DNA of 64,000 nt, from positions 62,001 through 126,000 of the forward strand of contig JAECUM010001925.1 in the NCBI GenBank assembly GCA_016617855.1. The letters are read 5' to 3'. The notes beneath the pieces were generated by a model. That model made no database searches. It saw only the letters and a list, made by a program, of their open reading frames with translations, and was not told the origin of the DNA. Made by a program: the position numbers and the translations under genes. Each line of letters starts with the position of its first letter. The stretch's first letter is position 1. Origin of the DNA: Megalonaias nervosa. Its lineage: Eukaryota; Mollusca; Bivalvia; Unionida; Unionidae. Below, piece by piece: positions 10,146 to 21,249 of this stretch.

Positions 10146-12239
10146 GTATTAGAGCATCATTTATTCTGTCCATTCAATACACATACTGATACCAGAGGTG
10201 GAGTATAGATTCAAAATGATACACACCATATAAATGTTACATATAATTTTTAATGGCTATAAATAATGCTTAGCCATTTGCCTCTATTCTTTACATGTAT
10301 CAAAATGTATCACATCATAGACTGTGTATTGTGATATGTAACAATATGTTAAACATGTGTATTGTTTCACTCGCATTATGTAATTATCTAGAAGCCAGAG
10401 CAAAAGTGGCTGCTGTGGAAACTACATCAGCAGCTGTAGCTAAAATAACAGTACAGTAATTATGGCGGTGGTAGATGTAGCATTGTCACTAGCCAATGCT
10501 CATCAATTCACTTCATTCCACACTGACCCTTGCTATATGTAGTTTGCCAAAACAGTATTCTGAACAAGTGCCCTCTTGCACATGAAGAGTTACTGTCCAT
10601 CGCAAGCAAAATCAAGCTCGTCGACCTGTTTGGTTTTCAATAAGGTTACATCTATGATGTCCACATACCTTGACTCGAAAGAAACACGTGAATTGAAGCT
10701 TTAGGCTGGACAAATTTAAATGTGACTCATGTCATTGTCTATGGAGGTTACAATGATTATTTCCAGCTATCATTGCTGATCAATGTAATGAGCCATCTGA
10801 TTGGATCAATTTCTTTCAGATGCATTCAATCAGATAGTAGAGTGACATACTGTTTTGTCTAGTGATGTATGCTGACAGTCAATGTGGAATGAAGTGTATC
10901 AACAACCTAGAGAGAAAATGTGTAGTTATTGCAATGACTGTTTCAAGAGTTCTGACAGATGCATTAGCAACAACTTCTTCACTGATCAAAATAGTGCCAC
11001 CTTTAAGGAAAGTTAACTAATGCGGTTTTAATTTTCTGGCACATTTATGTTTTAGCAGAAAATATCACTCAACTTTCTTTAAAATGTCAAATAAAACAGC
11101 ACTGGCACTGATCATAAACACCTTTTCTGTCAAAATTTAATCCCTTTTTGTAAGAATAAAAGAGAACAGACAAAAGTACAGACACAAATTTCTCCTTACC
11201 TTAAAGTTTTCCTGTGGCACTGAAGTATTGCCAGAGATCATTGACAAAGGCCAATTTATGATTTACCACCACTGATCTAAGACCGATGCCTTCTAAAGCT
11301 TCTATAGAGTGCAGCTTGCCCCATGTGGGGGAGAATTAATGTAACACTGCCTTTGAAAACCCTGTCAACTCCTAATGATGATTTATTGGCTATCCTTATG
11401 AGCTGTTGTTTGTCTTGATCTTCATGGTACTGACTGATCCACACAGTTATGAGAAAATTAAAATATGAATACACACTGTAGCTGGAATTAGGGGAAACCT
11501 GAATCAGCCAGCCAATGTTTGTAAATATTCCCACTCCCATGAAGACAGAAGGATTTAAAAAGGACACTAACATACCATATATGTCTAGATAACAATATGA
11601 CTCATTTCCTCATTCATCAAACACTAAATATTGCAATGAAATTTCATGAAAACAAATTTTAAATTTTATAAATTACTCACTTTTAGTTTCCCACCCCATG
11701 TTAGATATCTGGACAGTTAGGTTGGGGTGGGAGGTCAGAGCACATATCCGAATGAAAAGTTGGAATTCCAAGGTAGCAGTATAGGGAAGTATGCTGGGGC
11801 TTCAATAATGATGCAATCTCGTACTGAATCCTACCTCTCTAAAACTGATGATTGTAAAATATTAATCTTCTTAGACATAACAATTTGAGCATTAGTTGTA
11901 AACTTAATAAGTCAATGTATGAGCCAATCATCCAATATTGATCAAACACTTTAAAGTCACATTATCTCCAAATCTTACAGCCTACTTGTTTAAGCACAAT
12001 CAAATTATCATCAACCTTAACCTTTCATAGGTTACTTGCATTATGTGAATTTTTTTTACCTCTAACATCAAGGAAAATACTGGCTGAGAGATTTGGGATC
12101 AAGCAAGATGCAAGGTGAGAAATGGCAAAGTATGAGGTCCAGTTTGCAAACACTGAAGTTTAAGGCTCAAGTGGAAGATACTAATGAGACAAAATATGTT
12201 TTCATTGTTATGTCTGATAAAATAAATCATCTCCAAATG
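10146..12239. other. Mostly unique non-coding DNA, no gene recognised
   Basis: No repeat family was recognised over most of this interval. The stretch about 10,385-10,830 is less AT-rich and looks single-copy (agaagccagagcaaaagtgg... ). It could be an exon-free conserved element or simply unique DNA. The 98-codon minus-strand frame at 11,277-11,573 shows no recognisable domain or repeated structure. I cannot support it as a gene. Confidence 0.5.
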
Positions 12240-12241
12240 TA

Positions 12242-12356
12242 CTCGCTTGTAAGTCAAGTCAAACTGCAAACAACAAAGATCCAGATCTGCCATATTATAA
12301 TATGCCTGTAGATCTGGGTCTGTGCAGTTTGAAGTTGGTCTTGTCTTATAAGTGAG
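12242..12356. mobile_element. 115 bp foldback MITE with TA flanks
   Basis: The left end CTCGCTTGTAAG (12,242-12,253) is inverted at the right end as CTTATAAGTGAG (12,345-12,356), and both ends are flanked by TA. The interior is also largely self-complementary: 'aaactgcaaac...gatccagatctgcc' faces '...agatctgggtctgtgcagttt'. The single strand could therefore fold into one long hairpin. A TA target duplication is typical of Tc1/mariner-type elements, but the family is not identified. It is a single-hairpin version of the 199 bp element at 19,740-19,938. Open reading frames on both strands across it are by-products of the palindrome. Confidence 0.8.
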
Positions 12357-13033
12357 TATATATGATAACCTTTCTAGTCCTGTTAGTAAATTGCTACATC
12401 ACACTGCTACCACATGATTTTAGCAAATTCCAATTCTACAAGAGGCAATGCACTCTGACCTCCTGATGCAAATAACTATCTAATGTATACCACTGAGAGG
12501 GAACTGTCAGTGGAAACTCAGCCAATACATTAATATATTCTAGGCTAATGTTACTGCAACTTAGCATAAGGGCATATTGGCATAAATGCATGTTTTAATC
12601 AGACTGACTTGCACTTGCAGGTTCTGGTTTCTGGTGAAAGCTTTTCCCCCTTCCACTATAAATGTTGACAATACCCTGAAGAGAAAACTCAATTATATGA
12701 TTATCATACTTAAACAGAGTTAATCAGGCAGTGATACCTGTTTATTCAACCATAATAGTGACAACTGAAGAAATGTATGGGAACTGACTGGAGAAATATG
12801 AGGCAGTGTATGCAAATTCTTCACATAAGGAAGAAAAACAGGTATCAAATCTTTCATTTACCATTGCATTAGTCACCTAAAAAAAACTGTTTGCTGCTTA
12901 TCTAACCAAACTGGTCTATGTCAAAGAATATAAAGGATTTGCTCTCAGTGAGTGGAACATTAATCTCTTCATATAGAACGAACTAAAGATGATCATCATG
13001 ATTTTATATTTAATAATGCATGTACTAATATAC
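12357..13033. other. Non-coding stretch, nothing recognised
   Basis: No gene, repeat array or RNA gene was recognised. Confidence 0.55.
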
Positions 13034-13076
13034 TAACAACAACAACAACAACAACAACAACAATAACAATAATAAT
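13034..13076 (+). repeat. (AAC)n microsatellite
   Basis: About ten AAC units followed by AAT-type units. Confidence 0.95.
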
Positions 13077-15200
13077 ATTTAACTTTCAGAGGGTACAACT
13101 CATTAAGCCAAAAACATTCTATCCATATACTGTCTACCCATGTTCTCAAAACTTGGAGCAGGAAGTTCACATTTAACTCTCAACCCTATAACCAGGTGTG
13201 CTTCTTGAATTATATCTGTATCAGTGAAATCGCAGGATTCTAACGTTTAGTTATCAAAAACATACATCAGCATTCAAAAACTCAAAATAAACAATTTACA
13301 CATAAAACCAAGAATACAAAATATTACAAATAGAGACATGGAATGAAATCAACAAATGTAAAAAAATCATACTGTGCTACAGTTTGGATCCATTTTCTCC
13401 CCTTATAAAGTAAAAATATTGGACATTAATCAAAGAACAATTCATTGACTTACCAACACTAATTCTTCCTACATTAATGAAAACACAAACAATTGATCAT
13501 AATTTCCTCCGACAGAAGTCCTATTTGAGTGTCTACAGACAACTGTTGTTGACATGTACGTCCCAATTACATAAACAGCACTGCACTGAATGGGATGCTG
13601 GCAAGATAAATCAATTAGAAAAGAACATGAAAAATGTAAATTTCAAATATTATATCGGAAAATGTCCAAATTTCATGATTTTTTACAGGTGATTCTCAGT
13701 CTCGGTTCATTAAACAGAATTCTCAGTTGTGTCCCAAAAAACTTGTTTATTCAAGTTTGCTTTAGTACCTGTGCCTTTTCAGTGACTAAACTTAAAAGAA
13801 CAGAGTAAAATACAGTAGCTAACATGAGGGGTTTGAATCAGGTAATGCCTCTAAGCTCTGTGATTGAAACACACAAATAATAATTCCCATTACAATCACA
13901 GAATGTTACTAAATTGGGATGCTTAGCCTGACATTCAGTTTGAGTATTGATACCAGCAGAACCAGTGTGCACCCCTACTCCCCCTTAAACATTCAAAAAC
14001 CAAACAAAACCAAATATTTTATACAGCAAGTGTTCTTTTTAGTAAGATGAAATAAATGTATGAATAGAAGTGCATAAAATGCAGGAGCTTCAGAGGACTT
14101 CACCTCCTGGATTACCATAATTGGTTAAATTCTGCGGACACAGTGCCTTCATGTTTACACCACCACCACAATACTCCTAGATCTGCCCCTGGGTAGAGAG
14201 CCATTTTGGTACGTCTAGCCTATATATCTGTGAAACTCTTTTAGCACAAAACTTGAACACAAGCCAAAAGCTGAAAAAACATTTATCATACTCCAAGCCT
14301 CCATCATTTAAATCTAGTAAAATATTAGAAGCGACAAAGTTCAAACAATCCTTAAATTTCTATGAGTTCTTGCTAATTCTATTTGAAATTAGCAGCATAG
14401 AAGATCAACTTTTTATTTTTATTTCAAGCTTGAGCTGATTAGTTTCTTTCTCAACAAAACTATTTAAAAAAAACCTGCCCAGATTTATGGTCTGTATCAT
14501 TAATCCAACTTGTGTTTCTTGGTCCTTGTATTTGTATTGATACAATGATGGGTATTCCAGATTATTAAACACTGCAGCATTGATATATCTGGATAGACCA
14601 TTGTCAATTAGCAATAAAAGATTAATGGGGTTCACATACAACCAATATCTGTTTTGCTCCAAGATCAATCTTTAGAACTGTTTTTCCCATCAAATTTCAT
14701 TGATGACCCTAAACTGGCCCAATGTTATATTTTTTCTTTCTTTAAATTTTAAATTACTTAATGTAAGTGGCCAGGCTACCATCTAATCCAGAGGTTCATG
14801 TAGTTTTTCTTATCTAAGAAGATCTCTGCATGTCATCCAATTATATATAAGTCTTATTAATCCAGCAGTTTCAATGGGAAGAACTTTGTTGCAATAATGA
14901 TACAGACTATCAACTATTTTGTTTGCATTTAACCTTTTTTCATTAAAGAGCAAAACAAAAACAACTATCCAGATTCTCCTGTAATCTGAAAATCACATTC
15001 CCCTTTCTCTCTTCTCTTTTTTTTCTCCTCCCATAAATGCTATGACTTTATCAATCTTGGCAACAAATTTAAAATCTGGTCAAAATCAATGTCTTCAGAT
15101 GACTCTTGATAACTGACAGTTTTTTTTTCTGTACTAGACAGTGCAGTACTTGGTTTCACTTCTGTTCATGAGTGGTAAACTGACTGCCCTGCTTACATTT
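13077..15200. other. Non-coding stretch; one unexplained minus-strand ORF
   Basis: No recognised gene. Minus-strand 14,405-14,668 is open for 87 codons, and other frames around 14,250-14,950 are fairly open in short segments. This could be a very old retroelement remnant, but no RT, endonuclease or zinc motif was found. Overlapping plus-strand frames at 13,477-13,808 are featureless. Confidence 0.5.
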
Positions 15201-15760
15201 TTTTCCCTGGGAAAATTAGTTTTATAGGTGTCTGTCTACACGCTAATTAGAGTGATGTCTGGCAGCTTCTGGCGGGTGAGATGGGAAATTCATTATGACA
15301 GTCCTGAAGACCCAACAATACTAATGACGGCTGAGTGAAGAATCCTGCATGCAATCTGGGCCTAGCTAGGGTCTGCTTTATATCACCCACAAAAAGTAAA
15401 ACAGGCATAATTATTTAATCATTGGAAGATTTATGTACAAAGTTATGGGTGATATACACGTGTCTCACTAATTAGACACCAAGCCTAAACTGAGAGCCAA
15501 GAATTTGAAATCTCACAGGGGAAAAAAAAAGCAAACATTAAACAGGAAGAAGCACTTAGTAAATGCAACGAGCTATAGATTTTGTCTGGAAACAAAATAA
15601 GAATATCCTGCTTTAGTCAATGAAGCGATTAGACTAAATTATAAATGAAAATTAAGTAGATTGGGGTGCATCAAGGCAACCTACTGGTGATTTATTGTTA
15701 ATTATAACTGCCTCTTAATGAAAATAATGTTTGGTTTTGTGGACTTGATACAATAAATCT
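15201..15760. promoter_or_regulatory. Candidate conserved non-coding / enhancer-like block
   Basis: A single-copy-looking stretch without tandem or dispersed repeats. It holds several homeodomain-type TAATTA/ATTAG cores (ctaattagagtg 15,243; cataattatttaatca about 15,407; ctaattagacacc 15,469; gttaattataac about 15,697) and a CACGTG E-box-like 'acacgtgtc' near 15,458. No coding potential is seen. TAATTA is common by chance in AT-rich DNA, so the regulatory call rests only on clustering in unique sequence and is tentative. Confidence 0.25.
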
Positions 15761-16318
15761 ATGCATGGTTGCTCAACTAGTGTTGCTAACACCTGGATGG
15801 GGTAACTCTTGATAAATTAAAGTTTCAAACTGTTATGAACAAAAACAGTTAACTAATTTGAAATATCAATGCACTAGTACATGAGACATGGCTTATTACT
15901 GGTGTTACTGGAAGAATTAATGAGTAGACTAACATTTTTTATTATCCACCTCTAAACTCCACAACATTACTACCGTCATACTTTTACACATGTAGACTTA
16001 AGAAAAAAAACAACCCCACACTAACAGATTAATTAAATAAAAACAATAATCACTTGCTTATTAAGTTTCAGAAGTAAAGTTTTATTAATCCCTGACATTC
16101 AATACATGGGGTAGGCAACCTTTGAATAAATAATCGATTGGGGGTGGAAGTAAGGGAATTTTTTCAGCCACATTTTTTATATGCTCTTGGTTATATGGCC
16201 ATATTTCTCAAGTTAAGGAATCAAATGGAAGTCAGTATGTGGCCTTTAAATTTTAAAAAGCTATTTGTCTAACTGAATGAAAAAATGCTCAAGTAAAATT
16301 GAAGATTTTAAACACAAA
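15761..16318. other. Non-coding stretch, nothing recognised
   Basis: AT-rich sequence without recognisable coding or repeat content. Confidence 0.55.
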
Positions 16319-16319
16319 T

Positions 16320-16355
<36 letters not shown>

Positions 16356-16378
16356 GGAGAGGGAGAGAGAGAGAGAGA
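16319..16378 (+). repeat. Compound (AC)n(AT)n(GA)n microsatellite
   Basis: An AC run passes into a short AT run and then into GA repeats. The 63-codon plus-strand frame beginning in the GA tract (MEREREREN) is an artefact of the repeat. Confidence 0.95.
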
Positions 16379-16599
16379 ATGAATTAAATGGTCTTTCTTA
16401 TAGGGTTGACAAGATCAATCTCTATCAATCAGATAAAAAAACTCTCTCCATCTCTCAGCTGCCACTGCCCAATCTTTTATATTTTCTTGTCAATGTACAA
16501 GAACATACCAATTTCATGAATGGTGAAAGGAGATATGATGTATAAAGACAACTGTCAAACAGTGGGACATAACTCTAAAAGTACAACCAGAAGTCTGAT

Positions 16600-18010
16600 A
16601 AAGCCAAATCTTATGTGGGTGGGTCATAAACTCTTGCCATGATACAAATGAATACAAAGTTTCCTGAAGACATTTCAAAAGGTTTAGAAGATATTAACTT
16701 GCATGAGTGTGATGAAGATAAATAGACACAATTTTTTGTTTTAATTGGGGAAAAGACTCTTAAAATCCTGATCATACAGAGCCATTTTTTGACAAGATAT
16801 ATTGTCTGGTCATAATACAAGAGCATACCAACTATAACGTTGGCCCTCTACAGTTTTGTATTTTGCATACAGTTAGATTTTTAAAGAACAATAATTTCCC
16901 CCGTTTTCCTCACTGGTTATACTAGCTATTTAAAAAAGACCCTGTTTATCTTACTATTGTTAAAATTACTTTTAATTCCCTTTATTTTGGTGTATGATTG
17001 ATGGGTGTAATATGGGTTACGGTGTAGAGCATACAGCATGGCCTTACTTCAGATGTGCATCTATCAAAAACCTGCTAGCTCTGCTTGGTCATTTTCACTT
17101 CCTGGACTACAGAGGTAAATTGTATTTAAAAAAAAGAGCTGATAATTTTGTTTTTACATTTTATGTATTTGGTAATTCATTCAATGCATGTTCAGATGCT
17201 GGTATTGTCTAATCTGGCAAAATTCATTTTCCCTATTTTAATAACTGCTAAATATAGTGTACTTTAGACTAATTCAGGCTGTTATTTTAGCACATGGGAG
17301 CAGTTATTGTGTTCATCTGTGTGCTTAGATTATGTACAATTTCCATAAGTACAATATCCAAAGAAATTTCAGCAATAGTACATGAAAGTAACATAGAGGT
17401 ATGCCAACATTCTCTCCACTGTACATGTTGCAAATGTAAACAGCTTTACCATATACCTGTCACTCTCTCAGAAGTTCACAATATCTGTAAAGCGCCCCAA
17501 ACACAATTTTTAAATATGGCAGATGACTCTAAAGTACTTTTTTAAACAGGGCCAAATGTTACATGGGATTTTATATCTTGTAATGATACTAATGTATAAC
17601 AAGTTCAGGAAGATTTCTCAAATGGTTTAGGAGATATCAGCTGGAGAAGAGTGACATCTGGATGGACACAGTTTGTAATAAAACTCTTGAAGTATTAATC
17701 CAGCAAAGGTGAATCTTGTATGGGATACAAGTGGCTGAAATGAGAAATGAGACAGACTGCATACCAAATTTCACAAATATATCTCAAATGGTTCAGGAGA
17801 TATTAACCAAAGAAGAACGCAGTATATAGACAGACACAATTTGTAAATAATATGGGAATAACTCTTAAAATGCTGATCAGACTACATTTTTCACAGGACA
17901 CAATGCTAAATCATGATACAAAAGCACACCAAGTTTTCTGATGATATCTCAAAGAGTTTATAAGATACATTAAATAAATAAAGATGTGATGGACAGACAA
18001 GCAGATTCCA
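16600..18010 (+). repeat. ~166 bp satellite monomers, interrupted by an insertion
   Basis: Monomers are marked by 'tctcaaatggtttaggagatat'-like text at about 16,668, 17,615, 17,783 and 17,948; the last three are spaced 165-168 bp. Each also has 'actcttaaaatgctgatca', 'gatggacagacacaattt' and 'atacaaaagcacaccaagtt'. The first and second landmarks are about 947 bp apart, as expected if one monomer period is split by a ~780 bp insertion, the segment containing 16,842-17,545. The array is non-coding. Confidence 0.7.
16842..17545 (+). repeat. Arm 1 of a ~630 bp inverted repeat, inserted in satellite
   Basis: From about 16,846 to 17,482 this segment matches, in reverse complement, 18,733-19,361. 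Landmarks: 'ctctacagttttgtattttgcat' at the outer end, 'cattttcacttcctg', and 'atgccaacattctctccact' near the inner end. It carries two successive reading frames (16,994-17,212 and 17,294-17,545). Both are also open at homologous positions in the other arm, with shared peptides such as TAWPY, GHFHFL/DHFHFL and VCQHSLHC. I recognise no protein family. This is a repeat unit present in two opposite copies, probably a transposon of unknown type. Confidence 0.7.
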
Positions 18011-18724
18011 GCTTAACTTATCCTTCCCCTTTCATTTTCTGGGGATATAATAGTAATACATGTATAAATAAAATTTTAAGAAATTTAAAAAAAATAAAAT
18101 AATAATAATAATGATAATAATAATCAAAAATCCTGGATCCCAGAGACAGACCTCATCAGAATCCTGATTCATGTACATTCTTGCAGGTCATTAGGAATGA
18201 AGCATCAAATAAATATCTGGCAACATTTTCATATGCAGGATTTTAGATTATCAGAGTACATGAAACCACTCCCCAAATTTTTCCTGACTATTCACCGTTA
18301 CTACCCTCTACTCCAATCTGGTGGAGTATATTGTGATACAATATATCTGTCCACCCATCCATCCATCCATTCATAGATCTTTCCAGTAAGATATTTCCAG
18401 AAAACTACTGGGTGGAATCTCACTGTATGCATATCAGGCAAACATCTGCAAGAGAGAGTGCTGAATGGCATGTGATCATTGGATGTAACCTTTTGGGTCC
18501 CTGAGGAGGGGGTCAAAGGTCAGATTTATAAAATTTTCAATTACAATGACATTTCAAATATTTTCTGACCAAACTTTACATATGCAGCCACTGCAGGAAG
18601 AAACAATCTTTTCAAGTCATTTTGGCTGGGGTTGGGGTTAAGCACATAAGAGGTATGAACAGAAGGTTGGGATAGGCTGTTAAAAGTATGCAGATTTGCA
18701 ATGTCTATTATGGGGGCGCTCACC
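18011..18724. other. Spacer between inverted-repeat arms
   Basis: Contains an (AAT)-rich tract at about 18,091-18,124 and short CATC repeats (18,349-18,372). Otherwise no recognised feature. The small minus-strand frames at 18,301-18,516 and 18,541-18,723 are not supported. Confidence 0.6.
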
Positions 18725-18732
18725 AGTTATTA

Positions 18733-19361
18733 TGTACTTTTGAGAGAGTGACGTATGTAAGGTGAAGTTGTTTGCATTTTAAAACATGCACAGTGGAGAG
18801 AATGTTGGCATACCTTTATGCTACTTTGATGTAATGTGACTGACATTTCTTTGGATATTGTACTTTTGGAAATTTTAAATGATCTTAGCACACTGCTAAC
18901 TAAAATGACTGCTCCCTTGTGCTCCAAAAATCAGCCTGAATTTGTCTAAAGTACACTATCCTTAGCAGCTGTTAAAATAGGGAAAATGAATTTTGCCAGA
19001 CTAGACAATACCCGCTTCTGAAAGTGCAATGAATGAATTACCAAATATATAAAATGTAAAAAAGTTATCGGCTCTTTTTTTTTCAATTTACCTCTGAAGT
19101 TCAGGAAGTGAAAATGATCAAGTGGAGCTAGCACTTTTTTGAAAGGTACACATCTGGAGTAAGGCCAAGCTGTATACTCTATAACCCATATTACACCCAT
19201 CAATCATACACCAAAATAAAGGGAATTAAAGGTTCTTTTAACAATACCTAAGATATACAAGGTCTTTTTTAAATAGCCACTATAACTAGTGAGGAAACCC
19301 AGGGGAATTCTTTTTCTTTAAAATTCTAACCCTATGCAAAATACAAAACTGTAGAGAGCCA
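18733..19361 (-). repeat. Arm 2 of the ~630 bp inverted repeat
   Basis: Reverse-complement partner of 16,846-17,482, similar over its whole length by eye with small indels. Its minus-strand frames 18,946-19,203 (MMGVIWVIEYTAWPYSRC...) and 18,730-18,927 (KGAVILVSSVLRSFKIS...VCQHSLHC) are the counterparts of the two plus-strand frames in arm 1. The outer end abuts an ATT microsatellite, which may mark the element's terminus or a later insertion point. Confidence 0.72.
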
Positions 19362-19363
19362 CC

Positions 19364-19405
<42 letters not shown>

Positions 19406-19418
19406 CATTATTATTATA
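19364..19418 (+). repeat. (ATT)n microsatellite
   Basis: About 18 ATT units with one ATC interruption. The asparagine run in the minus-strand frame 19,332-19,568 comes from this tract. Confidence 0.95.
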
Positions 19419-19587
19419 ACCAATCTTGTTCATGAAAATCTGGTAAGGTACACAAAAAATGTTTCTTAATGGAACATAAGTTGTAAGGACTTTACATATT
19501 CCCCATATCATCACCTGATGGGTGTGTGTGGGGATTACTTTAAAAATGATTTGTATCCTGATCTTCACATAAATTTACTTACTTAAT

Positions 19588-19612
19588 CACACACACACAC
19601 ACACACACACAC
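19588..19612 (+). repeat. (AC)n microsatellite
   Basis: About 12 AC units. Confidence 0.95.
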
Positions 19613-19739
19613 TAAGGTATTACTGAATTGCCAGTTTTCTTGAAATGTGATATTGCTTCCTTTGCAAACCAAATAGCACTCACCTGACATGAAGAACTTA
19701 AAAAGTTGACCCTTACAATATAGGGGCTCACTGTCTGTA

Positions 19740-19938
19740 CTCACTTATAAGTCAAGTCAAACAGCAAACAACAAAGATCCTGATCTGCCCTACTATAATG
19801 TGCCTGCAGGTCAGGGTCTATGTTGTTTTGTTCGACTGATTACACCTAACAAACTGCACAGACCCAGACCTGCCATGCATAATGTGCCAGCAGATCTGGA
19901 TCTGTTCGGTTAGCAGTTAGACTCATCTTATAAGCGAG
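19740..19938. mobile_element. 199 bp two-hairpin MITE with TA flanks (complete)
   Basis: Terminal inverted repeats CTCACTTATAAG (19,740-19,751) and CTTATAAGCGAG (19,927-19,938) are flanked by TA on both sides (19,738-39 and 19,939-40). Inside are two consecutive self-complementary blocks: 'gatcctgatctgcc...gcaggtcagggtc' and 'cagacccagacctgcc...gcagatctggatctg'. They are joined by a 'gattacacctaac' linker. The element has no coding capacity. A TA duplication suggests mobilisation by a Tc1/mariner-type transposase in trans. Other members here: 12,242-12,356 (single hairpin), 30,271-30,459 (complete, diverged), 23,762-23,880 and 46,197-46,350 (truncated). Confidence 0.82.
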
Positions 19939-20900
19939 TAAAGATAGTACATAGTATTGTAAGAACAAAACCTCTGTAATCTCCCTTCCAAACTTTATTA
20001 CATGTCTTTCACCTAGTTTACTTTATCTTGACAAAAATTCTTCCAAGATACCTTATGGCCTGACACAAGAAAGGGGAAACCAGCTTTAAAATTTACCACA
20101 AAAACTTACACACAGAAAGCTGACACATTTTCTCATCAGTTTTGTTATTTATTTTTTTTAAAACACAATTGATTTGGATATAACACATCTTGCAAGCATA
20201 ATTATGTCATTAAAGATTATCAACATTTTTATTTCCAATTATATTTTTTTGGTGCAATTCCAATTTTGGATCATAAGTTCAGATCCATTCCACAATTTTC
20301 AAAAATGTTCAGTAACTGAACAGTTAAAGAATAAATGCTCACTATTTTCTATATCCCCCTTAAAAAAGATAATCTATCAATATCACTTAAATTATATTTT
20401 TTTCAAATAGTGTTTTGTGACAATATTTCTATCAAGAAATTTCAAATTAAAGCTAATCAGTTTTGTATCAGAACAAAAGAATTTGTCTATTCATCTGCAG
20501 CAACTGCACACTGACTGTCTAAACCAAATTTCATGCCTACCATCTGGTCTTTGTCATCTTAGTTATTTTTGGGCTTTTATAAATAAATTCATTATCTTTT
20601 CTTACCCTAAAGAGTGAAATTTTGTCCAAAACTACAAGAAATCTATTTCCACTTTAAAAGATATTTCTAAGATTCCTTCTCTACTTTGATGATATCGCGA
20701 TAAAAGCAAACTATTGCATGAAATTATTACTTTTGTTCTTTGTTTTACTTCATCAAAATTTAACAAAAATTCTTTTGCATTAAAAAGCTGTTGAATAGTA
20801 TAACACCAATTGCTCTCCATCTTGGGTATGATTTGAAATTATATATATTAAATACATTTAAAGTAATTCGAGACAAATGTTTTTCAACAGCAGAAGGATT

Positions 20901-20912
20901 ATTTTTCCAGCA
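20901..20912 (+). repeat. SINE target-site duplication, left copy
   Basis: ATTTTTCCAGCA, repeated exactly at 21,238-21,249. It marks the insertion point of the SINE into the LINE. Confidence 0.9.
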
Positions 20913-21237
20913 GACCGCTCCGGTGGCCTAGTGGTTAGAGCATCCACCTTGGATGCAGGAGGTCACAGGTTTGAACCCCGGCTGAGTCATACCAAAGACT
21001 TTTAAAAAATGGTACTAACAGCTGCCTCACTTGGTGTTCAGCATTAAGAGGTTAGTGTTAGGACTGGTTGGCCTGGTGTCAAGATAATGTGACTGGGTGG
21101 GACATCATGCTACATGTCTGCAGCATGATGCCCCAGTGCTAGACATCACTATAAACTGTCACACTGCAGACATCATAGCGATATGACTGAACAATTGTTA
21201 AAAAGCTACGTTAAAAAACTAAATCACACACACACAC
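20913..21237 (+). mobile_element. tRNA-derived SINE (type I), full length
   Basis: Head: A-box region 'ggtggcctagtggttagagc' and B box 'ggtttgaaccc', at tRNA spacing. Body: 'gactggttggcctggtgtc', 'gataatgtgactgggtggg' and 'gtctgcagcatgatgcccc'. It ends in an 'aaatcacacacacacac' tail. A perfect 12 bp duplication (20,901-20,912 and 21,238-21,249) shows retroposition into the minus-strand LINE. The head would carry an internal Pol III promoter. It has no coding capacity. Relatives here are at 34,794-35,205, 61,335-61,632 and, antisense and partial, 42,690-42,780. It is the best-preserved insertion in the window. It resembles molluscan tRNA SINEs in style, but I do not assign a named family. Confidence 0.9.
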
Positions 21238-21249
21238 ATTTTTCCAGCA
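21238..21249 (+). repeat. SINE target-site duplication, right copy
   Basis: ATTTTTCCAGCA, an exact repeat of 20,901-20,912. Confidence 0.9.

Noticed and set aside
11277..11573. 98-codon minus-strand ORF as a small gene
   Set aside because: No signal peptide, domain or repeat evidence, and isolated in non-coding DNA.
14405..14668. Minus-strand ORF as part of a LINE
   Set aside because: The neighbourhood is fairly open, but no RT, endonuclease or zinc motif could be pointed to.
20913..20985. Functional tRNA gene at the SINE head
   Set aside because: It is followed by the SINE body inside a 12 bp target duplication; no mature tRNA 3' half.
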